Source of the DNA: Cyclobacteriaceae bacterium
GTDB lineage: Bacteria; Bacteroidota; Bacteroidia; Cytophagales; Cyclobacteriaceae
DNA: 37,557 nt
Assembly: GCA_021604845.1 (NCBI GenBank)
Contig: BQJT01000015.1
Span: 1 to 37,557 of the forward strand
Direction of reading: 5' to 3'
Part shown: one piece after another, positions 1 to 7,689 of the stretch
Layout: every line of letters begins with the position of its first letter
How positions within the stretch are numbered: position 1 is the first letter of the stretch
Notes under the pieces: generated by a model
The model's input: only the letters and a program-made list of their open reading frames with translations
Database searches by the model: none
What the model was told of the DNA's origin: nothing
Made by a program: the position numbers and the translations under genes

Positions 1-1217
1 CGGAATTAACTAAGCGAAGATGGCATAATTTTGCACTCAGTGGGGCCAAACTTCTCTGGGGTTGTGAAGCAGTGGCAGTGCGTCCCGAAGGAAGGGCCAA
101 TCCAAACCAGCTCATGATAAACCCCAATACTTATGATGCTATAAGGGCACTTAAAGAGGATGTACTGAATATCCATCAGCAGCATTTTGGAACTACTTCG
201 GATTTCGAAGTAGGACTGCAGCTCACCCACTCAGGAAGGTTTGCCAGACCTGAAAAAGGTAAACCGGGTCAACCCATAATCCTTTATCGTCATTCTGTGC
301 TGGATAAGAAATTGGGACTGCCCGAAGATTACCCGCTGATGGCGGATGACGACATCGATAGATTGGTGGAGGAGTTTGTTAAAGCCGCTCAAAAAGCTTC
401 TGAGATGGGGTTTAATTTTGTTGATATTAAGCATTGTCATGGTTATTTGGGCCATGAATTTTTAAGCGCGTTTAACCGGCCGGGTAAATACGGTGGCAAC
501 CTGGAAGGGCGCACCAGGTTTTTGAGATCGATTGTAGAAGGAATTAAGGCTACCTCAAATATCCCGGTAGGTGTAAGGCTCAGTGCATTTGACTGGATGC
601 CATATAAGCAGGGTAGCGATGGGGTTGGCCAGCCGTTCCGGGAGGGCGGAAATTATTCCGAAGGTTTCGGATGCGATGAATCCGGCTATGGGGTAGACTA
701 TCAGGAAATATTTGGCTTGTTTGAAACATTCAGGGAATTGGGAATTGAAATGGTTTGTATCAGTGGTGGCAGCCCGTACTACGTTCCACATATTCAACGT
801 CCTGCATTGTTTCCGCCATCGGATGGATACTTACCCCCCGAGGATCCTTTGGTAGGTGTAGCCAGACAAATTGAAATTACCGGTAAGATTAAACAACAGT
901 ATCCTGATATGAAGATCGTTGGATCAGCTTATTCCTACCTGCAGGAATGGCTTCCGCACGTTGCAGAAGCGGTAATAGATCAGGGTCAGGCAGATTTTAT
1001 AGGGTTGGGCCGAATGGTGCTAAGCTATCCCAATATGCCAGCTGACATACTCAATGGCAACCAACTGGCCCGGGGCAAAGTTTGCCGGACATTCTCTGAT
1101 TGTACCACCGGACCACGTCAGGGAATGATTTCGGGATGTTTTCCTTTGGATCCTTTTTATAAGCAAATGCCAGAGGCGGCGGAAATAAAGGAAATTAAGA
1201 AAAACCTTGAGATATGA
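1..1217 (+). CDS. NADH:flavin oxidoreductase, Old Yellow Enzyme family (5' end outside window)
   Basis: This is an FMN-dependent TIM-barrel oxidoreductase of the Old Yellow Enzyme type, which reduces activated double bonds or related substrates with NAD(P)H. The frame is open to the first base. The upstream residues (WHNFALSGAKLLWG) match the family, so the gene begins before the window and the GTG at 72 is not its start. Recognisable elements are a RPEGRANPNQL-like segment, the HGYL motif near base 440 followed by a GGNLEGRTRF stretch (family: YGGs.enR.Rf), and a late GLGRMVLSYP segment near base 1010. The tail holds three cysteines (C-x5-C-x11-C, bases about 1080-1140), which recall the Fe-S cysteines of the dienoyl-CoA reductase branch without the same spacing. 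The stop overlaps the next start by 4 bp (ATGA), so it is translationally coupled to the SDR. The substrate is not visible. Confidence 0.88.
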   Translation, partial: ELTKRRWHNFALSGAKLLWGCEAVAVRPEGRANPNQLMINPNTYDAIRALKEDVLNIHQQHFGTTSDFEVGLQLTHSGRFARPEKGKPGQPIILYRHSVLDKKLGLPEDYPLMADDDIDRLVEEFVKAAQKASEMGFNFVDIKHCHGYLGHEFLSAFNRPGKYGGNLEGRTRFLRSIVEGIKATSNIPVGVRLSAFDWMPYKQGSDGVGQPFREGGNYSEGFGCDESGYGVDYQEIFGLFETFRELGIEMVCISGGSPYYVPHIQRPALFPPSDGYLPPEDPLVGVARQIEITGKIKQQYPDMKIVGSAYSYLQEWLPHVAEAVIDQGQADFIGLGRMVLSYPNMPADILNGNQLARGKVCRTFSDCTTGPRQGMISGCFPLDPFYKQMPEAAEIKEIKKNLEI

Positions 1218-1984
1218 ATCGGACCGCTTTGGTTACTGGAGGGACCCGTGGTATTGGATTAGGAGTTGCCATTCAATTGGCTAAACAAGGATTTGACCTT
1301 ATCCTCAACGGAGTGCGAGATGAAACCCAGGTGGCGGGAGTACTGGAGCAACTACAGAATGAAGGGGGCAAGGTTTACTACTGTCAGGCAGATATATCAA
1401 CTGCTGAAGGTCGGTCAAAAGCCCTGTCATTCATGCTGGAAAATTTTGACAGACTTAATTTGTTAGTAAATAATGCCGGAGTAGCCCCCAGGCAAAGATA
1501 TGATCTTTTAGAAATGTCTGAAGAGAGCTATGACCGGGTTATGACCATTAACTTAAAAGGGCCATTTTTTCTTACCAAGATGGTAGCCGGCCACATGGTG
1601 CAATGGAAAGGACTAGATAATGATTATAAAGGGTGCATAGTAAATATTGGCTCAGTTTCGGCTAGCATGGTTAGTACCCAAAGGGGGCAATACTGCATTT
1701 CGAAAGCAGGTATCGGTATGATGACGCAGCTGTTTGCCGTACGATTGGGTGAGTCAGGCATCCCGGTATTTGAGGTAAGACCAGGCGTAATTGAAACCGA
1801 TATGACTGCGGCGGTAATGGAAAAATATCAGGGACTCCGTGACCAGGGTTTATTTGTTGAGCCCAGACTCGGAGTGCCGGAAGATGTTGGTAACGTGGTT
1901 GCGGCCTTGGCCACAGGGGCTTTCCCCTATAGTACAGGTAATGTAATATCAGTAGATGGAGGACTTACAATTCCCAGACTTTAA
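1214..1984 (+). CDS. Short-chain dehydrogenase/reductase (3-ketoacyl-ACP reductase-like)
   Basis: This is a classical SDR of 256 aa, the usual length, acting as a cytosolic NAD(P)-dependent alcohol/ketone oxidoreductase. It has the nucleotide-binding TGGTRGIG motif at residues 8-15, the NNAG motif near residue 87, a catalytic serine in the NIGSVSAS strand, the YCISK active-site pair (Y-x3-K) near residue 160, and the C-terminal DGGLT segment. FabG-like proteins of this branch are usually annotated as 3-ketoacyl-ACP reductase. The neighbours are an Old Yellow Enzyme protein and a sodium:solute symporter rather than fatty-acid genes, so a catabolic role on an imported sugar- or polyol-like compound is more likely (inference). 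It overlaps the upstream gene by 4 bp and ends 9 bp before the next. Confidence 0.9.
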   Translation: MNRTALVTGGTRGIGLGVAIQLAKQGFDLILNGVRDETQVAGVLEQLQNEGGKVYYCQADISTAEGRSKALSFMLENFDRLNLLVNNAGVAPRQRYDLLEMSEESYDRVMTINLKGPFFLTKMVAGHMVQWKGLDNDYKGCIVNIGSVSASMVSTQRGQYCISKAGIGMMTQLFAVRLGESGIPVFEVRPGVIETDMTAAVMEKYQGLRDQGLFVEPRLGVPEDVGNVVAALATGAFPYSTGNVISVDGGLTIPRL

Positions 1985-1993
1985 TAATTAATT

Positions 1994-2212
1994 ATGAAAA
2001 GACATTCCAAAGGTTTATGGTTGACTGACACACTTTTTGTGATCCTGACCATCTCCAGTTTCACCGCCTTACTGATACCAGTAGGTCGAATTACTCCGAA
2101 GTTAATGGGCACTCCGTACACGGTGTGGATGGGTGTGGTCTTTTGTATACTTTATATAGTTCTTGCATATTTTGCCTCAACACTGCTGAAGGAGGGCCCC
2201 AATGATAACTAG
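1994..2212 (+). CDS. Small two-helix membrane protein, DUF3311/YhdT-like symporter partner
   Basis: This is a 72-aa protein with two predicted membrane helices (about residues 12-29 and 44-64) joined by a short loop containing PVGRITPKLMGTPY. That loop resembles the conserved P..nR..P.l.G.P segment of DUF3311/YhdT-type proteins. Small proteins of this kind are typically encoded just before a sodium:solute symporter, as yhdT is before panF. Here the reading frame overlaps the symporter by 11 bp, so the two are probably made together and may form a complex in the inner membrane. The match is by pattern only. The position is strong evidence that the ORF is real, and the family name is less certain. 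Confidence 0.72.
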   Translation: MKRHSKGLWLTDTLFVILTISSFTALLIPVGRITPKLMGTPYTVWMGVVFCILYIVLAYFASTLLKEGPNDN

Positions 2213-3596
2213 TTTTATAATTGCAGGGACCATATATCTGGGCATCCTTATTTTCCTGGCCAGGAAGACCAGAGTAAAGGAAAAAACTACCAGCAATTAT
2301 TTGCTGGCCGGGGGTAATTTGGGAATGCTGCTGGGATTATTTACTACTGCAGCCACCATATTTAGTGCATTTACCGTCATTGGGATGCCGGACTTTTTTA
2401 GGATTCACGGAATCGGCTCCTGGATATTTCTTGCAGTGGCTGATGCCATGATGGTATATCTCTTGATCAGGGTAGGGATCAAAATACGATTAAAAGCCAG
2501 GGCATCCGATTACAACGGAATGTCCGGACTGTTGGCAAAGGCTTATGGCCATAAATTCGTTGGCTTGATTGCATTAATTGGGGTGGTTATTTTTCTGGTG
2601 CCGTATATTTCTGTCCAAATCAAGGGTGTTTCAACATTTCTAGGCGCTGCCTTTCCTGAAGCGTTGCCTCATTGGGGCTGGAAAACTTTAATTGTGGCGG
2701 TGATGATTATTTACAGTGAAGTGGGTGGACTCAGGGCAATCATGTACAATGACACATTACAAGGCATCGTATTATTTGTTGTGATATGGGTAATCGGGTT
2801 GAACTGCATTAGTGAATTCGGCAGTGTGTCTGGCATGTTTGAGCGTGTTCAGGCAATTAATGCTGATTTGTTGTCAGTTCCGGGGCCAAATGGACTGTTT
2901 ACTACCCAATTCTATATAATTTCTGCAGTTTCCATCGCCATACTGCCCTTTACTCAACCTCAAATATCAACCAGAATAATTATTATGAAGAGCCACGATG
3001 CCCTTCGGAGAATGGCCATCGGATTAGGTGTTTTCGCGGTATTGGTAATATTACCCACCATGTTTATGGGAATGTATGGCGCGATTTTGTACGCAGATCT
3101 TCCCAGAGACGAGTTTATCGGTCATGTATTGCTATATGATCAGGCACCGGCAATTGCCGCCCTTGGGTTAATCGGGTTAATCGCCGCTGCAATTTCGACT
3201 TCTGACTCACAAATATTCGCTTTGGGCACCGAACTCAGATCACTACTCACTATTGACGATAAAAAGGCTTTAGTCATTACCAGGATATTCATTGTAGTAT
3301 TTGGTGTTGCTGCCTTGATATTTTCGATACTGAGCATTGAACACCTGGTGTCTCTGGCACTTACCAGCTTTTCAGGAACTGCTCTATTGGCGCCATTGAT
3401 ATTAATGGGGATTTTAAGTGAAAAGAAACCCGGATTGTTAATTCCTATATGTACAATTCTGTCATTGCTGGTTTTTGTATTGTCATTGTCAGAAGTAATA
3501 CCCGGTAAATTCGGATTGGTGGATATCAGAATGATTTTATTTTCATTCCTTACCATTATAACCGGAATTGAAATACTTAGGTTGAAGCTGCAATAG
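2202..3596 (+). CDS. Sodium:solute symporter (SSS family)
   Basis: This is a 464-aa polytopic inner-membrane protein with about 12-13 hydrophobic helices, the normal size for the SSS family, which couples inward sodium movement to uptake of a small organic solute. Family-like segments include SNYLLAGGNLGMLLGLFTTAATIFSAFTVIG near residues 30-60 (the conserved 'A.tiFSa.t.iG' helix), a YSEVGGLRAIMYNDTLQG segment near residue 170-190 (family: y...GGl.av.wtD..Q), and AAAISTSDSQIFALGTEL near residue 325 (family: AA.mSTaDs.l...s). Substrate cannot be read from the sequence. It sits in an operon with the Old Yellow Enzyme protein, the SDR and the small membrane partner, so it probably imports what they metabolise (inference). 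Confidence 0.9.
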   Translation: MITSFIIAGTIYLGILIFLARKTRVKEKTTSNYLLAGGNLGMLLGLFTTAATIFSAFTVIGMPDFFRIHGIGSWIFLAVADAMMVYLLIRVGIKIRLKARASDYNGMSGLLAKAYGHKFVGLIALIGVVIFLVPYISVQIKGVSTFLGAAFPEALPHWGWKTLIVAVMIIYSEVGGLRAIMYNDTLQGIVLFVVIWVIGLNCISEFGSVSGMFERVQAINADLLSVPGPNGLFTTQFYIISAVSIAILPFTQPQISTRIIIMKSHDALRRMAIGLGVFAVLVILPTMFMGMYGAILYADLPRDEFIGHVLLYDQAPAIAALGLIGLIAAAISTSDSQIFALGTELRSLLTIDDKKALVITRIFIVVFGVAALIFSILSIEHLVSLALTSFSGTALLAPLILMGILSEKKPGLLIPICTILSLLVFVLSLSEVIPGKFGLVDIRMILFSFLTIITGIEILRLKLQ

Positions 3597-3614
3597 CATG
3601 TACGGCTGCCCGTA

Positions 3615-4124
3615 ATGATAAAAAAGGTCAAGGATTACCTGGAGCAACTAAATCTAATCTATTACGCATTTATTGGCTTGCCGCTGGTGTTGTTTTCGGT
3701 GGTTTATCTTCCACTAAAAGATGGATTGATTGACGATGCTTTGAATCAGGGTAACAGCATTTCGTATTTCACAGCAGGATTACTCTTGTTCGTGGTGCTT
3801 TATTTTGCCCGTCGACTATTTCGCAGGAACCTTAAAGTCATCACCATTGAATGGAGTTTTAACCAAAAACTAAAAGCATATCGAAAAATTTCAATAATCT
3901 TTTATGGATTTGGGTTGTTCTCGAGTTTGGTTTCTATCGGCTTACTGCTGATTACCAAGAATCAGCTATTTGTGGCGACTTATCCCATCCTTCTGCTGGT
4001 ATTGTCCCTTTATCGGCCAACTATTGAAAGGTTGAAAAAAGAACTTCCCCTTACTGAAAAAGAGTTGTCCATGGTCAACCATAAGGGACAGATAACTGAT
4101 AATATTATGAAACATAATAATTAG
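3615..4124 (+). CDS. Conserved-looking membrane protein of unknown function
   Basis: I do not recognise a family. The 169-aa protein has about four hydrophobic segments (roughly residues 15-33, 51-66, 91-113 and 118-133). The loop between the second and third helices is positively charged, and the C-terminal tail is charged and probably cytosolic. It starts 18 bp after the symporter stop and so is likely the last gene of that operon. Its stop codon lies inside the left arm of the 4121-4150 hairpin. Nothing shows enzymatic residues. It could be an envelope protein unrelated to the symporter and merely co-transcribed. Confidence 0.75.
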   Translation: MIKKVKDYLEQLNLIYYAFIGLPLVLFSVVYLPLKDGLIDDALNQGNSISYFTAGLLLFVVLYFARRLFRRNLKVITIEWSFNQKLKAYRKISIIFYGFGLFSSLVSIGLLLITKNQLFVATYPILLLVLSLYRPTIERLKKELPLTEKELSMVNHKGQITDNIMKHNN

Positions 4125-4150
4125 CAGTGGCGTTAAGCCGCCGCTGCTAA
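4121..4150. terminator. Hairpin between convergent genes, probable bidirectional terminator
   Basis: A 12-bp stem (left arm 4121-4132, loop 4133-4138, right arm 4139-4150) has a single G-T wobble. It fills the gap between two convergent genes and includes the stop codon of the membrane protein at 3615-4124. On the minus strand the stem is followed by a T-rich stretch (TTATTATGTTT). On the plus strand the tail is not T-rich, so the terminator reading is better supported for the lipoprotein gene. Confidence 0.55.
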
Positions 4151-4159
4151 AAGTTAATG

Positions 4160-4948
4160 CTAGTCGAGTTCAAAGGTTATTGAATGGTCACCGCGAGAGG
4201 CGTTTGCCTTGTTGTCGCAGGATCCATCGCCGTAGCTAACTTGAACCACCGGACGACCGTTGAAGGTTGCATCGAATGATCCCGAAACAGCATAATCGCA
4301 TCCCGAGACTATTAAAATTGCTTCCTTAATATTAGCAACATAGGATATACCCTCTTTTCCCATTCCTGATGAAGACCCGGTAATTCTCAATTCAGTAATT
4401 TCTCCTAAAGTAAAATCGTAGTCGAAATCCTGTTCGTAATTGATTTGCTTACCATCCGGGCAGTTTACCACACCATCATTCACTTCCACGTTAAAGCCGA
4501 AGCCGTTCTCTTTGTAGGTTAGATTAGAGACGGTAATACTTCCTGCAAGACCGTAATCATTTACCTCATAACCATCGAAAGTTAAAGTATAACTGAAATC
4601 TTCGGTTTGGAAGGATCCTTCCCATTCTATTAAGAAGCTTCCAGAGCGGAATTTACCATCAAATCCTTCGCAAGTTGATTCGAAGGTTACCAATCTTTGG
4701 TTTTCATTCTGAGTTTCACTCACCGTATAACACTCCTGAGTTCTTCCATTCATAACTCCTTCATCATCCAGTATTTGATTGGATATGGTAACTGCATCGG
4801 AAAATGTGATGGTTGCTTCGTCTATACTGGTAACGTTCGCAACATCTTCGGTGGTTACCTCTTCATTTATATTCTCTGAATCATCGCTACAGGCCCAAAA
4901 ACCTGCTAAAAACAGCGCGCAAAGCCATACTCTTCCAGTATTCATCAT
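4160..4948 (-). CDS. Hypothetical lipoprotein
   Basis: I recognise no named domain. The 262-aa protein has a short hydrophobic leader ending in a cysteine at residue 20 (FWAC, followed by SDDSE). This is an acceptable loose Bacteroidota lipobox with an acidic stretch behind it, the kind that can direct surface exposure. The rest is rich in alternating beta-strand-like segments (DFSYTLTFDGYEV, GSITVSNLTYKENG, GSFDATFNG) and has four to five cysteines that could pair (CYTV, STCEG, VNCPDG, SGCDY, GSCDN). It is probably an envelope beta-sandwich. It stands alone, facing the symporter operon and separated from the ECF operon upstream by 223 bp that include a perfect 11-bp hairpin. Confidence 0.8.
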   Translation of the reverse strand: MMNTGRVWLCALFLAGFWACSDDSENINEEVTTEDVANVTSIDEATITFSDAVTISNQILDDEGVMNGRTQECYTVSETQNENQRLVTFESTCEGFDGKFRSGSFLIEWEGSFQTEDFSYTLTFDGYEVNDYGLAGSITVSNLTYKENGFGFNVEVNDGVVNCPDGKQINYEQDFDYDFTLGEITELRITGSSSGMGKEGISYVANIKEAILIVSGCDYAVSGSFDATFNGRPVVQVSYGDGSCDNKANASRGDHSITFELD

Positions 4949-5048
4949 AATTAAAGTTTGTTGGTTTAAGAAAAGCCTTAAAATTACGGCGGAATTTAGT
5001 GCGATGCTTTTAATAGGGAAGTATTACCACACAGATGTAAGGATTTGA

Positions 5049-5076
5049 CCTATTTTACCCCCAGAGGTAAAATAGG
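5049..5076. repeat. Perfect 11-bp inverted repeat (hairpin) in the gap after the ECF operon
   Basis: The arms are 5049-5059 and 5066-5076, with a 6-nt loop and no mismatch. It lies 95 bp downstream of the last ECF-operon stop and about 100 bp upstream of the lipoprotein start, both on the minus strand. It may terminate the ECF operon or form a structure in the lipoprotein leader. No T-tract follows on the minus strand, so the terminator reading is only tentative. Confidence 0.6.
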
Positions 5077-5141
5077 CCGCTATAGGCTATGAGCTGCCCC
5101 GGTGTTGCGGCTGAAAGTTTACAGGTTGTAGTAAATCCAGC

Positions 5142-5177
5142 ACTAAAGACTGAAGCCTGAGCATTGAGGGACTAAAG
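5142..5177 (+). repeat. Degenerate heptad repeat, array A (CTRARNN), overlapping a stop codon
   Basis: Units read CTAAAGA, CTGAAGC, CTGAGCA and TTGAGGG at exact 7-bp spacing from 5143, followed after one extra base by CTAAAGG. TRA trinucleotides fall at 5144, 5151, 5158, 5165 and 5173. The stop codon of the minus-strand gene ending at 5172 lies inside the last unit. It belongs to the YTRAnnn family seen at four other places in this window. Confidence 0.55.
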
Positions 5178-6284
5178 GATAATCCCAAAACTGAACGCAT
5201 TCAGCTCCGGTCCCCGGCCTTCGCTAAAAAGATCATTGAGATCATAATTGAAAAACAGATCCAGGCTTTTGATACCCATACGCATACGAAGTCCATAACG
5301 CCAGTTTTGAAGGTAGAAGCTGCTATGCTCCTTGTCCTTATCCAAATCACCCTCTTGTTTAAACTTAATTTTCGAATGGCTGCCTAATCGATAACCCCCA
5401 TATACCCCCAAACCGATTTTGAAGCCTTGTCTTTTATAATTTTCGATTTTAAGACTCCCACTCTCAAGACTCTTTACTTTACGCCTGTTCGCACTGAAAT
5501 CAAACATGGGAACAAAGGAAACATTGAAATATGAGGCGGTCAATTTACTTTTTTTGCCATTGTACTCAGAAGGTAATGGATTGAACTCAACCATATCGGG
5601 ACCTTTACTTATAACCACCTGATCATCCTCCAATTTAAAATTGTACCAGGTAAAACTTCCACCCCATTCTAACAGAAACGATTTACTTAGGTAATTTATT
5701 CTGGATCCACCAAGACCTATGTACCATGAGCCCCAGGGGCGGACCGCATAGGGTGCACCATTTGCATCGGGAAAATCCCCGTTTTCGAGGTAATTGTTCA
5801 TACCTATTTCAATAACCCCTTTACTGAATGAACGTGGCCCTTCTTCAATACGAGTGGATTTTTTGAAATCAGGACCGTCGTCCCATTCTTCAAATTCTTC
5901 CTCGTATTCATCCCAGTCTTTTACCTTTGCGGTTATCCGGTAATTCCACAGATTAAGCTTAAAGTCTTCGTGCTCCTGTTCGTAACTGTCTCCCTGGTCC
6001 TCCAGTACGATGGTGGTATCTGAAAGGTAGTTCTCTCCACTTTCATCCTCGATTACCAGATACCTGATATCTGTATCAGAAGAATCAATAGACATGTTGA
6101 GATCCCTTAGCATGGCATTAATGTCGTAATTTTCAAGATCCTTTAGCCCCTGTTCATCCTGGACATAGATGATAATACGGGTATTATTGTCCAACTCAAT
6201 AATCACCGTATCGGCGGGATTACCCTTTCCGATTAATGGAATTGAAATCAGGCAAATGGTATATAATAGTAGTTTAAACTTCAT
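5172..6284 (-). CDS. Outer-membrane beta-barrel-like protein, third gene of ECF operon
   Basis: This is a 370-aa protein with a typical signal peptide (about residues 1-21). An N-terminal periplasmic segment of about 130 residues rich in Asp/Glu comes next, including an EEEFEEWDDG run, followed by a C-terminal half built of alternating polar and hydrophobic stretches (SWYIGLGGSRINYL, FKIGLGVYGGYRLG, WRYGLRMRMGIKSLDLFFNY). It ends in FSFGIIL, as outer-membrane barrels often do. No named family is certain. It follows the anti-sigma-like gene by 3 bp, so it is co-transcribed and is probably an output of, or envelope partner to, that signalling system. The stop codon lies within a heptad repeat. 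Confidence 0.82.
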   Translation of the reverse strand: MKFKLLLYTICLISIPLIGKGNPADTVIIELDNNTRIIIYVQDEQGLKDLENYDINAMLRDLNMSIDSSDTDIRYLVIEDESGENYLSDTTIVLEDQGDSYEQEHEDFKLNLWNYRITAKVKDWDEYEEEFEEWDDGPDFKKSTRIEEGPRSFSKGVIEIGMNNYLENGDFPDANGAPYAVRPWGSWYIGLGGSRINYLSKSFLLEWGGSFTWYNFKLEDDQVVISKGPDMVEFNPLPSEYNGKKSKLTASYFNVSFVPMFDFSANRRKVKSLESGSLKIENYKRQGFKIGLGVYGGYRLGSHSKIKFKQEGDLDKDKEHSSFYLQNWRYGLRMRMGIKSLDLFFNYDLNDLFSEGRGPELNAFSFGIIL

Positions 6285-6287
6285 TAT

Positions 6288-7040
6288 CTAATCCGGTTTG
6301 TTGTCCTTGTTTTTACTTCTTTTGTTTATTGCCAGTAGTTCGTCTTTAGTAGCGCGGATACCTGCCAGACTAATATTCTGGTAGTCTACCCGGGCTGCCT
6401 TTCTCCATAAACCTTTCAAACCGCTACCTTTTTCTACTTTGGGCGCTTCCTGATCCTGCTGCTGCAATGCCAGATTAGGTTCCGGTATGGAAGTAGATCT
6501 TTTATAAGTAATGGTAACGCGGGGCCGGGATGGCTCATTTATTTCTGTTGCAGCCTGCAGATTCTCTTCAGGTTCAACAGCAACATCAGAAACCATTTCT
6601 TTTGTCACTTGGTGTGGCGCTTCAACTTGAGACTGCTGAAATTCCTGGTTTGTTTCAGGTTCATGTTTTCTTTTGGTAACCGCAGCAGCTGACTTGGCAG
6701 GAGCCTGGGCCAGTTTAGAGCTGGTAATTGTCAATTTCTTCCTGGTATTCACACTGGCCGTATCTGCTTTTGAAGAGGGATCGATAACTACTGGTGTTAT
6801 AAGTTCCTGGTTAGAAACCACAGGGAGTGTATTCCCTTCATGGTAACGCCATTTGCTAACCATAAAAGTACTTACCGCTATCAGCAACAATGTTGCGGCA
6901 ACTTTTCCAACAGGCACCCAAATACCGCGATTGTGCTGATTAAGTGCCTTGTCTAATTTATCTAAGGCAGTTTCAGAGGGTATCCTGGTATGATCCGCCA
7001 GTTTACTTCTGAATAACTTGTCGAACTGCTGTTCATTCAT
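6288..7040 (-). CDS. Membrane-anchored anti-sigma factor-like protein
   Basis: The 250-aa protein has a short cytosolic N-terminus of about 38 residues (MNEQQFDKLFRSKLADH), one membrane helix at about residues 40-62 and a long periplasmic part rich in Gln, Glu, Ala and Pro with low complexity. This is the architecture of single-pass anti-sigma factors in Bacteroidota, where the N-terminal segment binds the sigma factor. No zinc-binding HxxxCxxC motif is visible, so it is not the ZAS type. It overlaps the sigma gene by 8 bp, which argues for coupled synthesis. The role is inferred from topology and position. A structural envelope protein remains possible. Confidence 0.78.
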   Translation of the reverse strand: MNEQQFDKLFRSKLADHTRIPSETALDKLDKALNQHNRGIWVPVGKVAATLLLIAVSTFMVSKWRYHEGNTLPVVSNQELITPVVIDPSSKADTASVNTRKKLTITSSKLAQAPAKSAAAVTKRKHEPETNQEFQQSQVEAPHQVTKEMVSDVAVEPEENLQAATEINEPSRPRVTITYKRSTSIPEPNLALQQQDQEAPKVEKGSGLKGLWRKAARVDYQNISLAGIRATKDELLAINKRSKNKDNKPD

Positions 7041-7614
7041 TTTGGCTCAGCTTGGTTTCTATGGATTCGTTTTCTTTCAGTATTTGTTTCTGTAACAAGC
7101 CACGCGCCCTGCTCAATTGTGATTTGCTGGTATTTTCACTTATTCCTAAAACCTCTGATATTTCTTTGTGACTGTATCCTTCGATTGCGTAAAGGTTAAA
7201 GACCGTGCGATATCCCACTGGCAGTTTGCACACCAAATTCATCAGGTCTTCCGCCTCAAGGTGGTCACCCGATATCGATACATGCGGCTGATAATCCGTA
7301 CTTTCAGAATTTAAATGAACATGCACGCTTTTATTCTTTCGCAAATGGCTCAGGGCTTGATTTATCATTATCCTTCGTATCCAGCCTCCCAGACTTCCCT
7401 TTCCTGTAAACCCGTCAATTTTATCAAATGCCTTCATAAATCCTGAGATCATAATGTCTTCAGCTTCACTTTTTTCCTTAACATATCGCAGACATAAGGG
7501 GTACATTGCTGGTGAGTATTTTTCATACAGCATGCGCTGTGCCTGTTGATCACGCCGGCGACAGCCCGATACTAAAGCTTCTTCAGACAAGGATTTGTAA
7601 AGTTTCAATCCCAT
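7033..7614 (-). CDS. ECF-type RNA polymerase sigma factor
   Basis: This is a 193-aa sigma-70 family protein of the extracytoplasmic function group. The sigma-2 region covers about residues 29-95 (LYEKYSPAMYPLCLRYV, then the GWIRRIMINQALSHLRK helix that melts and reads the -10). The sigma-4 region covers about residues 131-178 (GYRTVFNLYAIEGYSHKEIS followed by the helix-turn-helix SENTSKSQLSRARGLL), which reads the -35. Sigma-3 is absent, as expected. It is the first gene of a three-gene operon with a membrane anti-sigma-like protein and a beta-barrel protein. A promoter-like element just upstream (7627-7660) is shared with the DUF2807 operon, which suggests autoregulation. The chosen ATG leaves a very short leader after that element. 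Confidence 0.93.
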   Translation of the reverse strand: MGLKLYKSLSEEALVSGCRRRDQQAQRMLYEKYSPAMYPLCLRYVKEKSEAEDIMISGFMKAFDKIDGFTGKGSLGGWIRRIMINQALSHLRKNKSVHVHLNSESTDYQPHVSISGDHLEAEDLMNLVCKLPVGYRTVFNLYAIEGYSHKEISEVLGISENTSKSQLSRARGLLQKQILKENESIETKLSQNE

Positions 7615-7626
7615 AAATATCCATCT

Positions 7627-7660
7627 ATACTATCGATGCAAACTTTGCAACATCGGTTGC
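7627..7660 (-). promoter_or_regulatory. Putative ECF-sigma promoter of the sigma/anti-sigma operon
   Basis: On the minus strand this reads GCAACC (7660-7655), a 16-nt spacer, then CATCGATAGTAT (7638-7627), ending 12 nt before the sigma start codon. The bases around the first box (TGCAACCGATG) are identical to those before the DUF2807 gene at 10321-10353, which also has a 16-nt spacer and CATCTATTATT. Two-box conservation with equal spacing at two start sites in one window is the evidence. Use by this particular sigma factor is inferred. Confidence 0.65.
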
Positions 7661-7689
7661 ATGTACCCTAAAATAAATACGTAAAAAGT

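Noticed and set aside
3140-3631. A 163-codon open frame on the minus strand opposite the symporter
   Set aside because: It runs opposite conserved symporter helices and has no domain, leader or operon context of its own.
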